From Virgibacillus_P tibetensis (GTDB lineage: Bacteria > Bacillota > Bacilli > Bacillales > Amphibacillaceae): a stretch of DNA of 64,000 nucleotides. The notes under the pieces are model-generated. The model did not search any database. It was given only the letters and a program-made list of their open reading frames with translations, and was not told where the DNA came from. The DNA lies in the NCBI RefSeq assembly GCF_036026595.1, contig NZ_JARZFX010000006.1:124001-188000 (forward strand). The letters run 5' to 3'. Below, one piece after another: positions 27,528 to 35,616 of the stretch (position 1 is the stretch's first letter; every line of letters begins with the position of its first letter). Made by a program: the position numbers and the translations under genes.

Positions 27528-27674
27528 TTAAGGGACTCGTCTACCTGTAAATAAACGAACAATTAAAACAATCAAAGCAATTACAAGTAAGATGTGTATC
27601 AGATTACCTGCAATTTCAAAACCAAAGCCAAGTGCCCACATAATTAATAAAATTAAAAGAATGGTCCAAAGCAT
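27528..27674 (-). CDS. Small lmo0937-type membrane protein
   Basis: A 48-codon gene on the minus strand with AAAGGAGG nine bases before its ATG. The protein begins MLWTILLILLIMWALGFGFE and ends with HILLVIALIVLIVRLFTGRR, two hydrophobic helices and a basic tail. This pattern matches the lmo0937 family of tiny membrane proteins, often stress-induced. Function unknown. Confidence 0.85.
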   Translation of the reverse strand: MLWTILLILLIMWALGFGFEIAGNLIHILLVIALIVLIVRLFTGRRVP

Positions 27675-27761
27675 TATTTAAATCCTCCTTTCGGCAACTA
27701 AAATTATTATCTTTGTTGAAAAACATAACCTGGGCTGTAGTTAATTATTACCTCTTTTTAC

Positions 27762-27789
27762 TTAGTATGAAACATATCTTTGTTATAAT
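27762..27789 (+). promoter_or_regulatory. Candidate fabZ promoter
   Basis: TTAGTA and TATAAT are separated by 16 bases, about 55 bases before the fabZ ATG at 27845. The -10 box is perfect, the -35 box moderate. Confidence 0.5.
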
Positions 27790-27844
27790 GTATAGAGAAG
27801 CAGTTCTTGCTGCTGTACCACAGTGATGCTGAAGGAGAGATAAA

Positions 27845-28264
27845 ATGGATATTGAACAAATTAAAGAAATTATTCCACATCGTTACCCATTTTTATTAGT
27901 GGACAAGGTGACGGAAATGGAAGAAGGAAAACGGGTAGCAGGTCTTAAAAATGTGTCAGCAAATGAACCTTTCTTTCAAGGGCACTTTCCAGAATATGCA
28001 GTAATGCCTGGTGTATTAATTGTTGAAGCACTCGCACAAGTAGGCGCGATCGCAGTACTGGGGATAGAAGAAAATAAAGGTAAATTAGGTTTTTTGGCAG
28101 GAGTGGACAAATGTCGATTCAAACGTCAGGTAAGACCGGGAGATCAGCTGAAATTGGAAGTTGAGATCACCAGAATGAAGGGACCTATCGGTAAAGGTAA
28201 AGGAATCGCGACGGTAGATGGAGAAATTGCCTGTGAAGCAGAAATTACATTTGCAATTAAATAA
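27845..28264 (+). CDS. fabZ: 3-hydroxyacyl-ACP dehydratase FabZ
   Basis: Dehydrates beta-hydroxyacyl-ACP in fatty acid elongation; a hot-dog fold enzyme in the cytoplasm. IPHRYPFLLVDKV, the catalytic His of FFQGHFPEYAVMPGVL and the Glu of LIVEALAQVGAIA are visible. 139 residues. GAAGGAGAG precedes the ATG. A terminator follows. Confidence 0.97.
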   Translation: MDIEQIKEIIPHRYPFLLVDKVTEMEEGKRVAGLKNVSANEPFFQGHFPEYAVMPGVLIVEALAQVGAIAVLGIEENKGKLGFLAGVDKCRFKRQVRPGDQLKLEVEITRMKGPIGKGKGIATVDGEIACEAEITFAIK

Positions 28265-28273
28265 TTTAAAAAT

Positions 28274-28303
28274 AAATCCTCTTTTTAATTAAAGGGGATT
28301 TTT
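28274..28303 (+). terminator. Terminator of fabZ
   Basis: AAATCCTCTTT pairs with AAAGGGGATTT around TTAATT, followed by T residues. Confidence 0.8.
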
Positions 28304-28502
28304 CTCAGGCTTACGGCTTACCGCACACTGCGTCGTTAACTAAATCTGTACGAAGAGAGCTTTCGTTTGAAATAGAATATAAAATAGCCGACGGAAAGCG
28401 GATGGATAAGTACGTCAAAAAAAATACAAAAAATAAGTATCACTTCTTTGCAAATGGTTAAGCTAATGGCGATAGCGAACATTTCAAAGGAGGAAACCTT
28501 TT

Positions 28503-28718
28503 ATGAAAAGAAAGATATTATTAAGATTAGGCGCATCTGTGTTGGCAATTTCCTTAGTAGCTGCGTGTGGAACAGATCCTGTTGAAGAAGATGCTCCACT
28601 AGATCAACAACAACAAGATCAAGGAAATAATCAAAATAACGGCAACGGGATGAATGAAGGCGACGATGGTATACTTCAAGATGAAAACGAAATGGATGGC
28701 GGTCAAGGGAACCAGTAG
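28503..28718 (+). CDS. Small lipoprotein of unknown function
   Basis: 71 residues: a lipoprotein signal peptide ending in LVAAC (Cys22), then a disordered acidic region rich in Gln, Asn, Gly and Asp. AAGGAGG precedes the ATG. The mature part is low in complexity and I cannot assign a family. Confidence 0.75.
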   Translation: MKRKILLRLGASVLAISLVAACGTDPVEEDAPLDQQQQDQGNNQNNGNGMNEGDDGILQDENEMDGGQGNQ

Positions 28719-28769
28719 TGTACTACTAGCTATCATCTTTAAAGGTACGCTTTAGAAGATGGACAACCA

Positions 28770-28813
28770 AAAAGCAGAACAAAACTCAAGCGTATTGAGA
28801 TTGTTCTGCTTTT
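28770..28813. terminator. Bidirectional terminator between the lipoprotein gene and yjfB
   Basis: AAAAGCAGAACAA and TTGTTCTGCTTTT form a perfect stem with an 18-base loop; A and T tracts on the two sides allow use in both directions between convergent genes. Confidence 0.85.
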
Positions 28814-28820
28814 GTACTAC

Positions 28821-29009
28821 TTAACCTTTTAAATCAACCTGTTTACCAAGAGATGGGTGCGGAGCAGGTGATATGGGCTGCTGGAGCATCTCCATTAATT
28901 GAAGCCCTTGCTGTTCCATTACATTCATCACATTTCCCATGATAGCCAAGCCTGCTTCAGAGCGGACCCGCTGATTAGCCATCCCAATAGATAGTGCAGC
29001 AATATCCAT
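28821..29009 (-). CDS. YjfB-family small protein
   Basis: A 62-residue protein starting MDIAALSIGMANQRV with MGNVMNVMEQQGLQLMEML, the pattern of the YjfB family, annotated as putative motility proteins. A GGAGGG ribosome site lies upstream on the minus strand. Function not established. Confidence 0.85.
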   Translation of the reverse strand: MDIAALSIGMANQRVRSEAGLAIMGNVMNVMEQQGLQLMEMLQQPISPAPHPSLGKQVDLKG

Positions 29010-29202
29010 TCGATACCCTCCATTATTAGCAACCTGATTCTTACTGACAGTATAGCATACTTGTCAGGTTACTAAAGGGGCTTCTTACTAAAAGGAGGGT
29101 ATAAAACTAGCCGCTTTACAAGGTAAGCTACAGATTGAGCTACGTACAGCCCCAGCGGTCGATGTCTTTAAGTGTTGGTTCTCAGATATTGATTCTTTCT
29201 AC

Positions 29203-29901
29203 TTATTTCTCAGAGCTGGCAGCATCTTTTTTAGTGGCCGTTTTCCCAGTGCTTTTTGATTTTGTGCTCTTTTCACTATTGGATGATTTGCTGCTTGTTG
29301 TACTATCATCTTTCTTAGCTGCAGGTGTTGATTTGCTTTTTGTGCTGCTTTTTTTATTATCTGTTTTTGGCGCTATTTTTGAATTACTCTTTTTTTCTTG
29401 TGTCTTCTTTTCCTCTTTAACCTCTTTCTTCTCATCACCTTTTCTTTCGTCGTCTTTTTTATCGTTATCTTGTTTATCCTCTTGTGAAGCTGCTAATTCC
29501 TCTTTACTAGTAGAACCTGTCTTCTTACCGTCTTCATTACCCTGTGCCTTTTCCATATCATTCGATTGCATTTGAGAACCATGCTCACTATCATCCCCAT
29601 CAACGTCTGCTTCTTTGTTTTTTAGTTGAATTTTGCTTGTTAATTGCTTTGTTTTATTAGTTGCCTCTGTTTTTAATTCATTTATTTTAACTTTCGTGGA
29701 ATCACCATACTCTTTGGTTTTATCGAGGGCTTTTTCTTTAGCTGTAACAGCCTGGTCTGTTATATCGCCACGTAATTCTTTCCCGGATTTCGGTGCCAGT
29801 AACAGTGATGTTGCAGCCCCCACTACACTCCCGATAATAGTACCCTTTACTAGATCTTTCCTTGTTACCTTTTTGGTGTTTTTAGCTTTGTTCTTTGCCA
29901 T
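29203..29901 (-). CDS. gvpT: Gas vesicle protein GvpT (YtxH domain)
   Basis: 232 residues. The N-terminal YtxH motif (LVKGTIIGSVVGAATSLLLAPKSGKELRG) holds a glycine-rich hydrophobic helix; a long Lys/Glu/Ser/Thr-rich, disordered, highly charged tail follows. Bacillus megaterium GvpT has this design, and the gene closes the gvp operon. Role in the vesicle is unclear. Confidence 0.8.
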   Translation of the reverse strand: MAKNKAKNTKKVTRKDLVKGTIIGSVVGAATSLLLAPKSGKELRGDITDQAVTAKEKALDKTKEYGDSTKVKINELKTEATNKTKQLTSKIQLKNKEADVDGDDSEHGSQMQSNDMEKAQGNEDGKKTGSTSKEELAASQEDKQDNDKKDDERKGDEKKEVKEEKKTQEKKSNSKIAPKTDNKKSSTKSKSTPAAKKDDSTTSSKSSNSEKSTKSKSTGKTATKKDAASSEK

Positions 29902-29989
29902 TTTTAATTCCTCCTGTTTTTTTGATTAATTATTCTTTTTTGTTACATGGTTAAGCAATTTAAAAAACGAAATACGTTCCTGCTTACTT

Positions 29990-30301
29990 TTACCGGCTGC
30001 TTTCACCTAATTGTGCTTCTAGCTTTTCCAACCGTTTTTGGAGCTGTTCATTCTCATCTTTCAGCTTGTCCTGTTCTTGTAAAGCCGATTGAGAGTTAAG
30101 ATAGGGATCTGTTTCCCACCAATCCATCCCAATTTCTTTTGCTTTATCTACGGATGCAACGATAAGCCTGATCTTAATCGACAGTAATTCAACATCGGCA
30201 ATTCCAACTCGAATATCACCAGCAATAACGACTCCTTTATCTAACACTGTTTCAAGGACATCAACTAAACTATTCGATCGGGTAGACTGTTCTATGGCCA
30301 T
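29990..30301 (-). CDS. gvpJ: Gas vesicle protein GvpJ
   Basis: Minor structural protein homologous to GvpA. The GvpA-like core (LVDVLETVLDKGVVIAGDIRVGIADVELLSIKIRLIVASVDKA) is followed by a C-terminal coiled coil (QEQDKLKDENEQLQKRLEKL). 103 residues. Ordered between gvpK and gvpT as in B. megaterium. GGAGGG precedes the start. Confidence 0.92.
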   Translation of the reverse strand: MAIEQSTRSNSLVDVLETVLDKGVVIAGDIRVGIADVELLSIKIRLIVASVDKAKEIGMDWWETDPYLNSQSALQEQDKLKDENEQLQKRLEKLEAQLGESSR

Positions 30302-30330
30302 TAACTATACCCTCCTTTTTGAAAAAACTT

Positions 30331-30630
30331 CTAAAGCAGATTTCCCAATGGACCAAGATCGATATTTAAATCCTCATCATCCAAGTCAAAAACTTCTTTC
30401 AGTTCATCCATTTTTACATCAAGATTCATGAGCGCGACCCCGAGGTTCTCAATCTCTTGTTCTGTCAGCGTTCCACCATCCACTCTGCGTAATGCCTGAC
30501 GTTCAACCAACTCACGCAATAACTCGATAACTGTCAGGACGAGCTGTGCAAGTCCTTGTTCTGCGCTCTCAGGATCAAGCTGTATACGCCCACTTTTTTC
30601 AGGACGCTTATCCAGATTCGTTAATGACAC
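30331..30630 (-). CDS. gvpK: Gas vesicle protein GvpK
   Basis: 99-residue GvpK family protein, with the conserved GLAQLVLTVIELLRELVERQALRRV and the ending MDELKEVFDLDDEDLNIDLGPLG. Required accessory protein in vesicle formation. Its start overlaps the end of gvpS by 23 bases, suggesting coupled translation. Confidence 0.93.
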   Translation of the reverse strand: MSLTNLDKRPEKSGRIQLDPESAEQGLAQLVLTVIELLRELVERQALRRVDGGTLTEQEIENLGVALMNLDVKMDELKEVFDLDDEDLNIDLGPLGNLL

Positions 30631-30871
30631 GGTCTAACTCCTCCTTTTCGTAATCAAATCGTTTGGACGACAATTGTTCGGCTGTCTCCTGATTGGATTC
30701 GATCAGTGTTTCAACAGAAGATATAAGAACACGTAAATCAAGATAAACTAAGTCGATACCTGCAATGGAGAGAATAAGATCTCCCTTGATCGCGACACCC
30801 TTATCCAGAACCACATCCAAGATATCGATCAAAGCTACATCTTTATTTTCAAACTCTTTCCGCTGTGACAT
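30608..30871 (-). CDS. gvpS: Gas vesicle protein GvpS
   Basis: GvpA-family minor protein: LIDILDVVLDKGVAIKGDLILSIAGIDLVYLDLRVLISSV. The ATG at 30871 follows GGAGGG and starts at the conserved part; 87 residues. The open frame runs further into gvpL without homology. Lies between gvpL and gvpK as in B. megaterium. Confidence 0.9.
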   Translation of the reverse strand: MSQRKEFENKDVALIDILDVVLDKGVAIKGDLILSIAGIDLVYLDLRVLISSVETLIESNQETAEQLSSKRFDYEKEELDRVINESG

Positions 30872-30885
30872 AGCACCCTCCATTT

Positions 30886-31683
30886 CTAGCTGATTTTTGA
30901 AAAGTGGTAGGACGGCCAGGGTCCAGTTACTTCGATAAACCAGCCAGATGATTTCCATTTATCCTGCGCCTTTTGGACGTTAGCTAAGAAATCCTCTACC
31001 GTAGATTGTTCCAGCATATATACACTGTTCCAGCACATGTCTTCTTCTCTGCCCGTCACATCTTTATTCCAGTTCTTCTTAACTTCACTGTCTGTACTGA
31101 ACTGCGCGAACTGATCATGCAACCGGCTTGAAAATGAATCTTTTTCTTTATCTGTTTCCTGTTCAATCAGTTGATCGAGCTTTCGCTTCTCCAAGTATTG
31201 CCGGCCAGGGGAGAGCAGCTCAATCTCTTCTCGTTTTGAAGCGATCGTCGGATTATCTTCTGCAACGTTTTCCTTAAGCTTACTGTTGTCACAATAAATT
31301 TTCATAATCCATTCTTCTTTGCCTGCAATTACATCGAGCAGCTCGATCATCTTCGGTTTATGTTCAACAATGGTGTTCTGCAAACTATCTTTTCCAGAAT
31401 AAATTGTGCAGAACTTCATTGGGATAATGGTGAAAATTTCGTATAATGTCATAAGTGCTTCATGGTGATGAAAGGCCTTTTCATGCACCCATTCCATATT
31501 ATTCGTTTTGGCTTCGAGTTCTTTTTCTCTATATTCAGCTTCATCTAAATTACAAACAACGGCCTCTATTTCACCAAAGGGGATGGTGAAAATTGGGTTG
31601 TGTTCATCTATTCCTTTCATGGGGGGGATGGCGTTATCCGCATTTGCAGGTATAATTCCATACAAATAAATTAGCTTATCCAT
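30886..31683 (-). CDS. gvpL: Gas vesicle protein GvpL (GvpF/GvpL family)
   Basis: Accessory protein thought to interact with GvpA during nucleation. It begins MDKLIYLYGIIP and has the family marks AVVCNLDEAEY, HEALMTLYEIFTIIPMKFCTIY and the C-terminal SSGWFIEVTGPWPSYHF. I use the ATG at 31683 behind GTGAGGA; 265 residues. The longer frame overlaps gvpG. Confidence 0.93.
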   Translation of the reverse strand: MDKLIYLYGIIPANADNAIPPMKGIDEHNPIFTIPFGEIEAVVCNLDEAEYREKELEAKTNNMEWVHEKAFHHHEALMTLYEIFTIIPMKFCTIYSGKDSLQNTIVEHKPKMIELLDVIAGKEEWIMKIYCDNSKLKENVAEDNPTIASKREEIELLSPGRQYLEKRKLDQLIEQETDKEKDSFSSRLHDQFAQFSTDSEVKKNWNKDVTGREEDMCWNSVYMLEQSTVEDFLANVQKAQDKWKSSGWFIEVTGPWPSYHFSKIS

Positions 31684-31711
31684 TGTAATTTCCTCACTTT
31701 TGCGCCTTTGT

Positions 31712-31951
31712 TTATTCATTCCACTGTTCCATTTCCCGTTTTTTGGCGAGTTCATACCTCATAAGTAGATCTTTTTCCGATTGTTTATACGTTTCTTCCT
31801 CGATTTCATCAAGGTCGTACATCATTTGCAGATGAATAAGTTTCTTTTGGATATGCTCAATATCATAATATTCCTTCTCTACTTCTTCTTGTACCTTCTC
31901 GCCAATTTTTACTACCAGGTTTACTGGGGAAGTGAATATTTTTTGGATCAT
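31712..31951 (-). CDS. gvpG: Gas vesicle protein GvpG
   Basis: 79 residues, helical and charged, starting MIQKIFTSPVNLVVKIGEKV with YDIEHIQKKLIHLQMMYDLDEI, the GvpG pattern. Its start overlaps the gvpF stop by four bases (ATGA). Confidence 0.9.
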   Translation of the reverse strand: MIQKIFTSPVNLVVKIGEKVQEEVEKEYYDIEHIQKKLIHLQMMYDLDEIEEETYKQSEKDLLMRYELAKKREMEQWNE

Positions 31952-32715
31952 GAGCTTTCCTCCACCTTCAATTTTATATTAATAAAATTATAGGCTGGCC
32001 ATGGTCCTGTGTAGTTAAATTTAACTCTATCCTTCCATTTCTCATGTAGTTCATTTACCTTTTCATCAAAGATCTCTTCTTTATCACGATCAACTAAATA
32101 AGCAGCGTTTAGCAGCATTTTCTCACCAATCGGCTCATTTGTCTGAGTCACTTCAGCAATTGGTGCGAGCTCATCATGAATTTCTTCTTGAATATCATTT
32201 TGTATCGCCTGGAAAAAATCTTTGGCCATTTCACCAAGCTGAATACGGTCAAAATAGCCGGCTGCTTCTGACTTGGATTGTACAACCTGCTTTTTCTTCA
32301 TCACCTTATCATTTTGGCTGACGTTCTTTTCCAGCCATTCTTTCTTTCCAATTACTTTCAAGCCAATTTCAATCTTGTCCTTAATCTTTGGGAACAGGGC
32401 TGTTAACTGAGGATATAAGCTTTTCAACAATACAGTGACATCTTCTGTAGTGTGAAAAACATTCCCAAAGCTGATTGGAATTACTGTATCTGACTCTTTC
32501 ATCACAGATGAGATAACTTGCTGATGCATCATCAGATTATCTTTATTGGGGTGGTAGATTTTAACCGGAACATCAGCAACTACCATCGCTGCATCTTTAT
32601 AATGAATCGTGTAGGTTTCTCTTTCCTCGCCCTCGAATTCTATACTCCCAAATGAGTGGCTTGATTCCTCTGTCTGGATCCCGCAAAATACGTATATCCC
32701 ATTTTCACCTTCCAT
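31948..32715 (-). CDS. gvpF: Gas vesicle protein GvpF
   Basis: GvpF/GvpL-family protein of 255 residues beginning with GIYVFCGIQ and ending KDRVKFNYTGPWPAYNFINI, the shared C-terminal signature. Known members contact GvpA and sit at the gas-facing side. It follows gvpN after five bases and overlaps gvpG. Confidence 0.93.
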   Translation of the reverse strand: MEGENGIYVFCGIQTEESSHSFGSIEFEGEERETYTIHYKDAAMVVADVPVKIYHPNKDNLMMHQQVISSVMKESDTVIPISFGNVFHTTEDVTVLLKSLYPQLTALFPKIKDKIEIGLKVIGKKEWLEKNVSQNDKVMKKKQVVQSKSEAAGYFDRIQLGEMAKDFFQAIQNDIQEEIHDELAPIAEVTQTNEPIGEKMLLNAAYLVDRDKEEIFDEKVNELHEKWKDRVKFNYTGPWPAYNFINIKLKVEESS

Positions 32716-32720
32716 TTATA

Positions 32721-33638
32721 TCACCCCGCTTTAATTTTTTTACATTCTGCCAGTAACTGTTTTTCGATGCGATCATCCGATTTATCTGTACAGGCCTGGA
32801 GAGGAAACCAAGTAATATCAAAGCATAATTGAACGAATGCCTCGTTGGTGCCGTCAATAGGAATTTCATACCGCTTCGCCAAGTCGGCAATCATGATGGA
32901 GGCACGAAGTCCGGGCCCATTATATGCCTGCTTCTTTGTACACAGATTCCGTACTCTGGCCATGAATGCTACAATTTCCTCAGCTTCCGCCTTAGTAACA
33001 GCTGATTTATCAACAACAGCTATGGCTTCCGACTCTTGATCCATGTGTTCAAGTGGTAATGTAATCATGCGGTCCAGTAAGGCATCCTGTAAGTCATAGA
33101 CACCAGCGTATTCCACGGGATTACTTGTGAAAATTACCGAAAAATCAGGATGTACTTTAATAAAGGAGTTTTTCTTCTTCATCCCATAAAGCGGTAATAT
33201 CTTTTCTTCTAAAATAGGCAGAAAGATGTTGTTTGCCTCTGGCGGGGAGCGGGTGAATTCATCGTAAACGAGTGTATAGCCGTTTTTAACCGCTTCAAGC
33301 AAACGGCCATCAGACCATGACTCGGTCACATTTTCTTCTATTTTGTAAACACTTCGCACATAATTGTCTTTCACTTTATTGCTTTTGTACCCATTAAATG
33401 CGCCAAGTAAATCCTGATTGGACAGGTCCCTGTTTCCGTTAATCAGCATCACTGGTCTTTTGTGCTGTTTGGCAATGTGAATGGCCAGTGTGGTTTTTCC
33501 GATGCCGGATGGACCTGTGAAATGAATAGGATAACCGGTTTTCAGGTATTGTAACGACCGCCTAATCAGTCCCTTAAAGTAGGTCGACTGATCATATAAA
33601 TGTTTCTTCTTCTTTTTCTTTGTTTTGGTCTCGGTCAT
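32721..33638 (-). CDS. gvpN: Gas vesicle AAA+ ATPase GvpN
   Basis: MoxR-type AAA+ protein needed for vesicle enlargement. Walker A GPSGIGKT at residues 42-49, Walker B LVYDEFTRSPPE, sensor 1 VIFTSNP and arginine-rich ALLDRMITLPLEH. The N-terminal tail is very lysine-rich. ATG 33638 follows AGGAGG; 305 residues. Confidence 0.94.
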   Translation of the reverse strand: MTETKTKKKKKKHLYDQSTYFKGLIRRSLQYLKTGYPIHFTGPSGIGKTTLAIHIAKQHKRPVMLINGNRDLSNQDLLGAFNGYKSNKVKDNYVRSVYKIEENVTESWSDGRLLEAVKNGYTLVYDEFTRSPPEANNIFLPILEEKILPLYGMKKKNSFIKVHPDFSVIFTSNPVEYAGVYDLQDALLDRMITLPLEHMDQESEAIAVVDKSAVTKAEAEEIVAFMARVRNLCTKKQAYNGPGLRASIMIADLAKRYEIPIDGTNEAFVQLCFDITWFPLQACTDKSDDRIEKQLLAECKKIKAG

Positions 33639-33657
33639 CGTGGGTCCTCCTGTTCCT

Positions 33658-33924
33658 CTACACTTGTTCTTCCAGATCACTGCGGTAGCGCAGGCTTATC
33701 CGGGAAAATTCCGTGACATCATTGTCCTCATCAAGGAAAACTTCATACAAGCCTACCATCTGATCATTGGCATATTTCTTCATGTATTCTTTTTCCTCAA
33801 TAACTTCCACCAGAGCCCGCCACCCGTTCTTACCATCTTCCTCCTGTTTTTTTACAGAAATAATCTTATGTGGTGGAGCAATATGTTCCTTGAAAAACGC
33901 AGTGACTTCATCCATTACCATCAT
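33658..33924 (-). CDS. gvpO: Gas vesicle protein GvpO family (GvpR position)
   Basis: 88 residues with GWRALVEVIEEKEYMKKYANDQMVGLYEVFLDEDNDVTEFSRISLRY, the GvpO domain. In B. megaterium the member at this place, before gvpN, is called GvpR. Start chosen at ATG 33924; a GTG at 33933 sits too close to AAGGAT. Function uncertain; GvpO is a regulator in haloarchaea. Confidence 0.85.
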   Translation of the reverse strand: MMVMDEVTAFFKEHIAPPHKIISVKKQEEDGKNGWRALVEVIEEKEYMKKYANDQMVGLYEVFLDEDNDVTEFSRISLRYRSDLEEQV

Positions 33925-33933
33925 TGCTTTCAC

Positions 33934-34326
33934 ATCCTTTCATTAGGAGGCATAAAATTTATTAAGGGTAAGAAGTATAAGTTTTTGGCTACATTTAATT
34001 CTTACACTTAAACAGCCACGTCCAGCTCCAGCACCCAGGGACTAGCCAGACTTCCTTCACCTCCGTACAATAAGTCAACATCGGCTTCCTCCGGTCGCCG
34101 TGTTTCCTTTTAGATGAACTTGACTTATCGCCAGAAATGGCGAAAGTCTTAGTGAATCTTATACTCTGGAGTGAATCTCCTACGGATCAGTCCAGTCCGT
34201 ACGTCCCTAACCGGGCGCTTGTGCTTTTGTTCAATTCCAGAACAGTAGTCTGATTTATTCAGATCCTGCTCTCTAAGTATAGGGAAGGGTGCAGAGCCAG
34301 TCTCCTGGCCCTGTACCACTATTTTT
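33934..34326. other. 390-base gap between gvpA and gvpO
   Basis: Contains repeat copy A and the hairpin GACTTATCGCCA/TGGCGAAAGTC. No gene is credible; a minus-strand open frame at 34149-34457 overlaps gvpA out of frame and lacks a ribosome site. The gap may lower transcription of the accessory genes relative to gvpA. Confidence 0.6.
33982..34232 (+). repeat. Dispersed modular repeat, copy A (long form)
   Basis: Shares with copy B (35398-35515) the left part from TTTTTGGCT through CCACGTCCAGC, CCCAGGGACTAG, AGACTTCCTTCACCTCCGTAC, and the right part CCGTACGTCCCTA...GGGCGCTT...GCTTTTGTTC. Between them copy A has an extra block of about 130 bases bounded by CCGTAC on each side. Same orientation as copy B. 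Confidence 0.8.
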
Positions 34327-34605
34327 TTAGCTGGCTTCTTCTTCTTCATAATCGATACTGTCTCCACGAGCGGATAAGCGGTCAGATAGACCATCTTCCT
34401 CCACTTCGTCACGTAATAAGCCGACAGCCTCCGCGTACCGTAACCATGTATCCACACTCGCTACAACGACACGAGCCTCTATCGTAATCAGTTCAATCCC
34501 GACAACGGAAACCCGTGCGAACGCATCAATTACAATTCCTTTATCCAAGATGCGGTCAATAACCTCTGCTAAACCTGAACTATCTGTTGATTTTTGAATT
34601 GCCAT
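34327..34605 (-). CDS. gvpA: Gas vesicle structural protein GvpA
   Basis: Main shell protein of the gas vesicle; its hydrophobic inner face keeps water out. The sequence IQKSTDSSGLAEVIDRILDK, then GIVIDAFARVSVVGIELITI, is nearly the B. megaterium GvpA/B sequence, with VDTWLRYAEAVGLLRDEVEE after it. An acidic C-terminal tail (EEEEAS) ends the 92 residues. GAGAGGAG precedes the ATG. Only one clear copy is present. Confidence 0.97.
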   Translation of the reverse strand: MAIQKSTDSSGLAEVIDRILDKGIVIDAFARVSVVGIELITIEARVVVASVDTWLRYAEAVGLLRDEVEEDGLSDRLSARGDSIDYEEEEAS

Positions 34606-34670
34606 CGTAACATGCTCCTCTCTGAATGAACTTTTATTTAAAAAGCCACCTTGCTGCTTTTCAAAATGTA

Positions 34671-35231
34671 CTAGGAACTCCTATCCGAATGATGTTTCAC
34701 ATGCTGCGGCCCCTTAATGTTCGTAGAGCTTTTAATTCCTGTAGAGCTTTTAATTTGATTCGTTCCTTTTATATCATTCACTCCAGGAATTCTGTCATCT
34801 GAACTTGTCTTCTCTTTAACTTTAGATTGAAATGATTCTCCGGCTTCTTTTGCACCAGATACCTTTTCACGGACCTTGAGTAGTGCATTCTGTGTCTTTT
34901 CTTCAGCTTTTTTTGCGTTGGAATGAACTTTTTCTGCATTTTCCTCTTTCTTTTCCTGCAGTTTACTGGAAGCATCTTTAACTTTAGATTGGATGCTTTC
35001 CTTAAACTTTTCACGCATTTCTGAAGCCAGTTCTTCCTTTATTTCGCCTTCTACTTCCTCTTTTAAATCTGCAGGGTCATCTGCTTTTTTTAAAATTCTG
35101 GTGACAATCGGCATCTTCTCTTTTAGGCTCTTTCTTACTTTAGGGATGAATAAGGTGGAGGCTACTAGTCCTACACCTCCAGCCAGGGCAGTTGTTCTAG
35201 GGTTTTCTTTGAGTTTCTCAGGTGCTTGCAT
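34671..35231 (-). CDS. gvpQ: GvpQ/GvpP-like gas vesicle accessory protein
   Basis: 186 residues: a short glycine-rich hydrophobic segment near residue 20 (ALAGGVGLVASTLFIP), then a long Lys/Glu-rich helix likely to form a coiled coil, and a C-terminal run of similar short units (IKGTN, IKSSTG, IKSSTN, IKGPQ). First gene of the gvp operon, where B. megaterium has gvpP and gvpQ near gvpA; the exact letter is uncertain. GGAGG precedes the ATG. Confidence 0.6.
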   Translation of the reverse strand: MQAPEKLKENPRTTALAGGVGLVASTLFIPKVRKSLKEKMPIVTRILKKADDPADLKEEVEGEIKEELASEMREKFKESIQSKVKDASSKLQEKKEENAEKVHSNAKKAEEKTQNALLKVREKVSGAKEAGESFQSKVKEKTSSDDRIPGVNDIKGTNQIKSSTGIKSSTNIKGPQHVKHHSDRSS

Positions 35232-35272
35232 TGAAACCTCCTTTTTCTGTTGGACGACCCTTATCGGTTTAG

Positions 35273-35297
35273 TTACCCTTTATTTTAAAATGAAAAC
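35273..35297 (-). promoter_or_regulatory. Candidate sigma-B promoter of the gvp operon
   Basis: On the minus strand GTTTTC and GGGTAA are separated by 13 bases, close to the sigma-B pattern GTTTAA-(12-15)-GGGTAT, about 40 bases before the gvpQ-like ATG. No good sigma-A promoter is seen nearer. This is a motif match only. Confidence 0.4.
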
Positions 35298-35397
35298 TAG
35301 ACATTTTTTACCACTAGGGAAATTTTTCTCTTCGCGGAAAATGGTAAGGCACGTAGCAGAGGGAAGGGTGTGGGTCCAATATTTATAAGATAAGAAA

Positions 35398-35515
35398 TTT
35401 TTGGCTGTAATTAATTCTTACACTTAAATAGCCACGTCCAGCGCAAGCGCCCAGGGACTAGCGAGACTTCCTTCACCTCCGTACGTCCCTATACGGGCGC
35501 TTTCGCTTTTGTTCT
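35398..35515 (+). repeat. Dispersed modular repeat, copy B (short form)
   Basis: 118 bases in the divergent region between the gvp operon and the ComK-like gene. Compared with copy A it lacks the central block; the outer parts match with few differences. It contains two small hairpins (GCGCAAGCGC and GGGCGCTTTCGC types). Confidence 0.8.
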
Positions 35516-35616
35516 AACGTTAGCTAATTACAATTATTTTAAATTTTGCTTCAAAGCGTGCCCAAAGGGTAATAGAATAGTAAAATAGTTTTATTACTAA
35601 CTGGAGGAATACAGAG

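Noticed and set aside
29135..29575. 146-codon plus-strand frame rich in Leu, Phe and Ser
   Set aside because: Antisense of the low-complexity Lys/Glu tail of gvpT.
33625..34011. 128-codon plus-strand frame opposite gvpO and gvpN
   Set aside because: Antisense to well-supported gvp genes and without a family match.
34149..34457. 102-codon minus-strand frame upstream of gvpO
   Set aside because: Overlaps gvpA in another frame and runs through repeat copy A; no ribosome site or homology.
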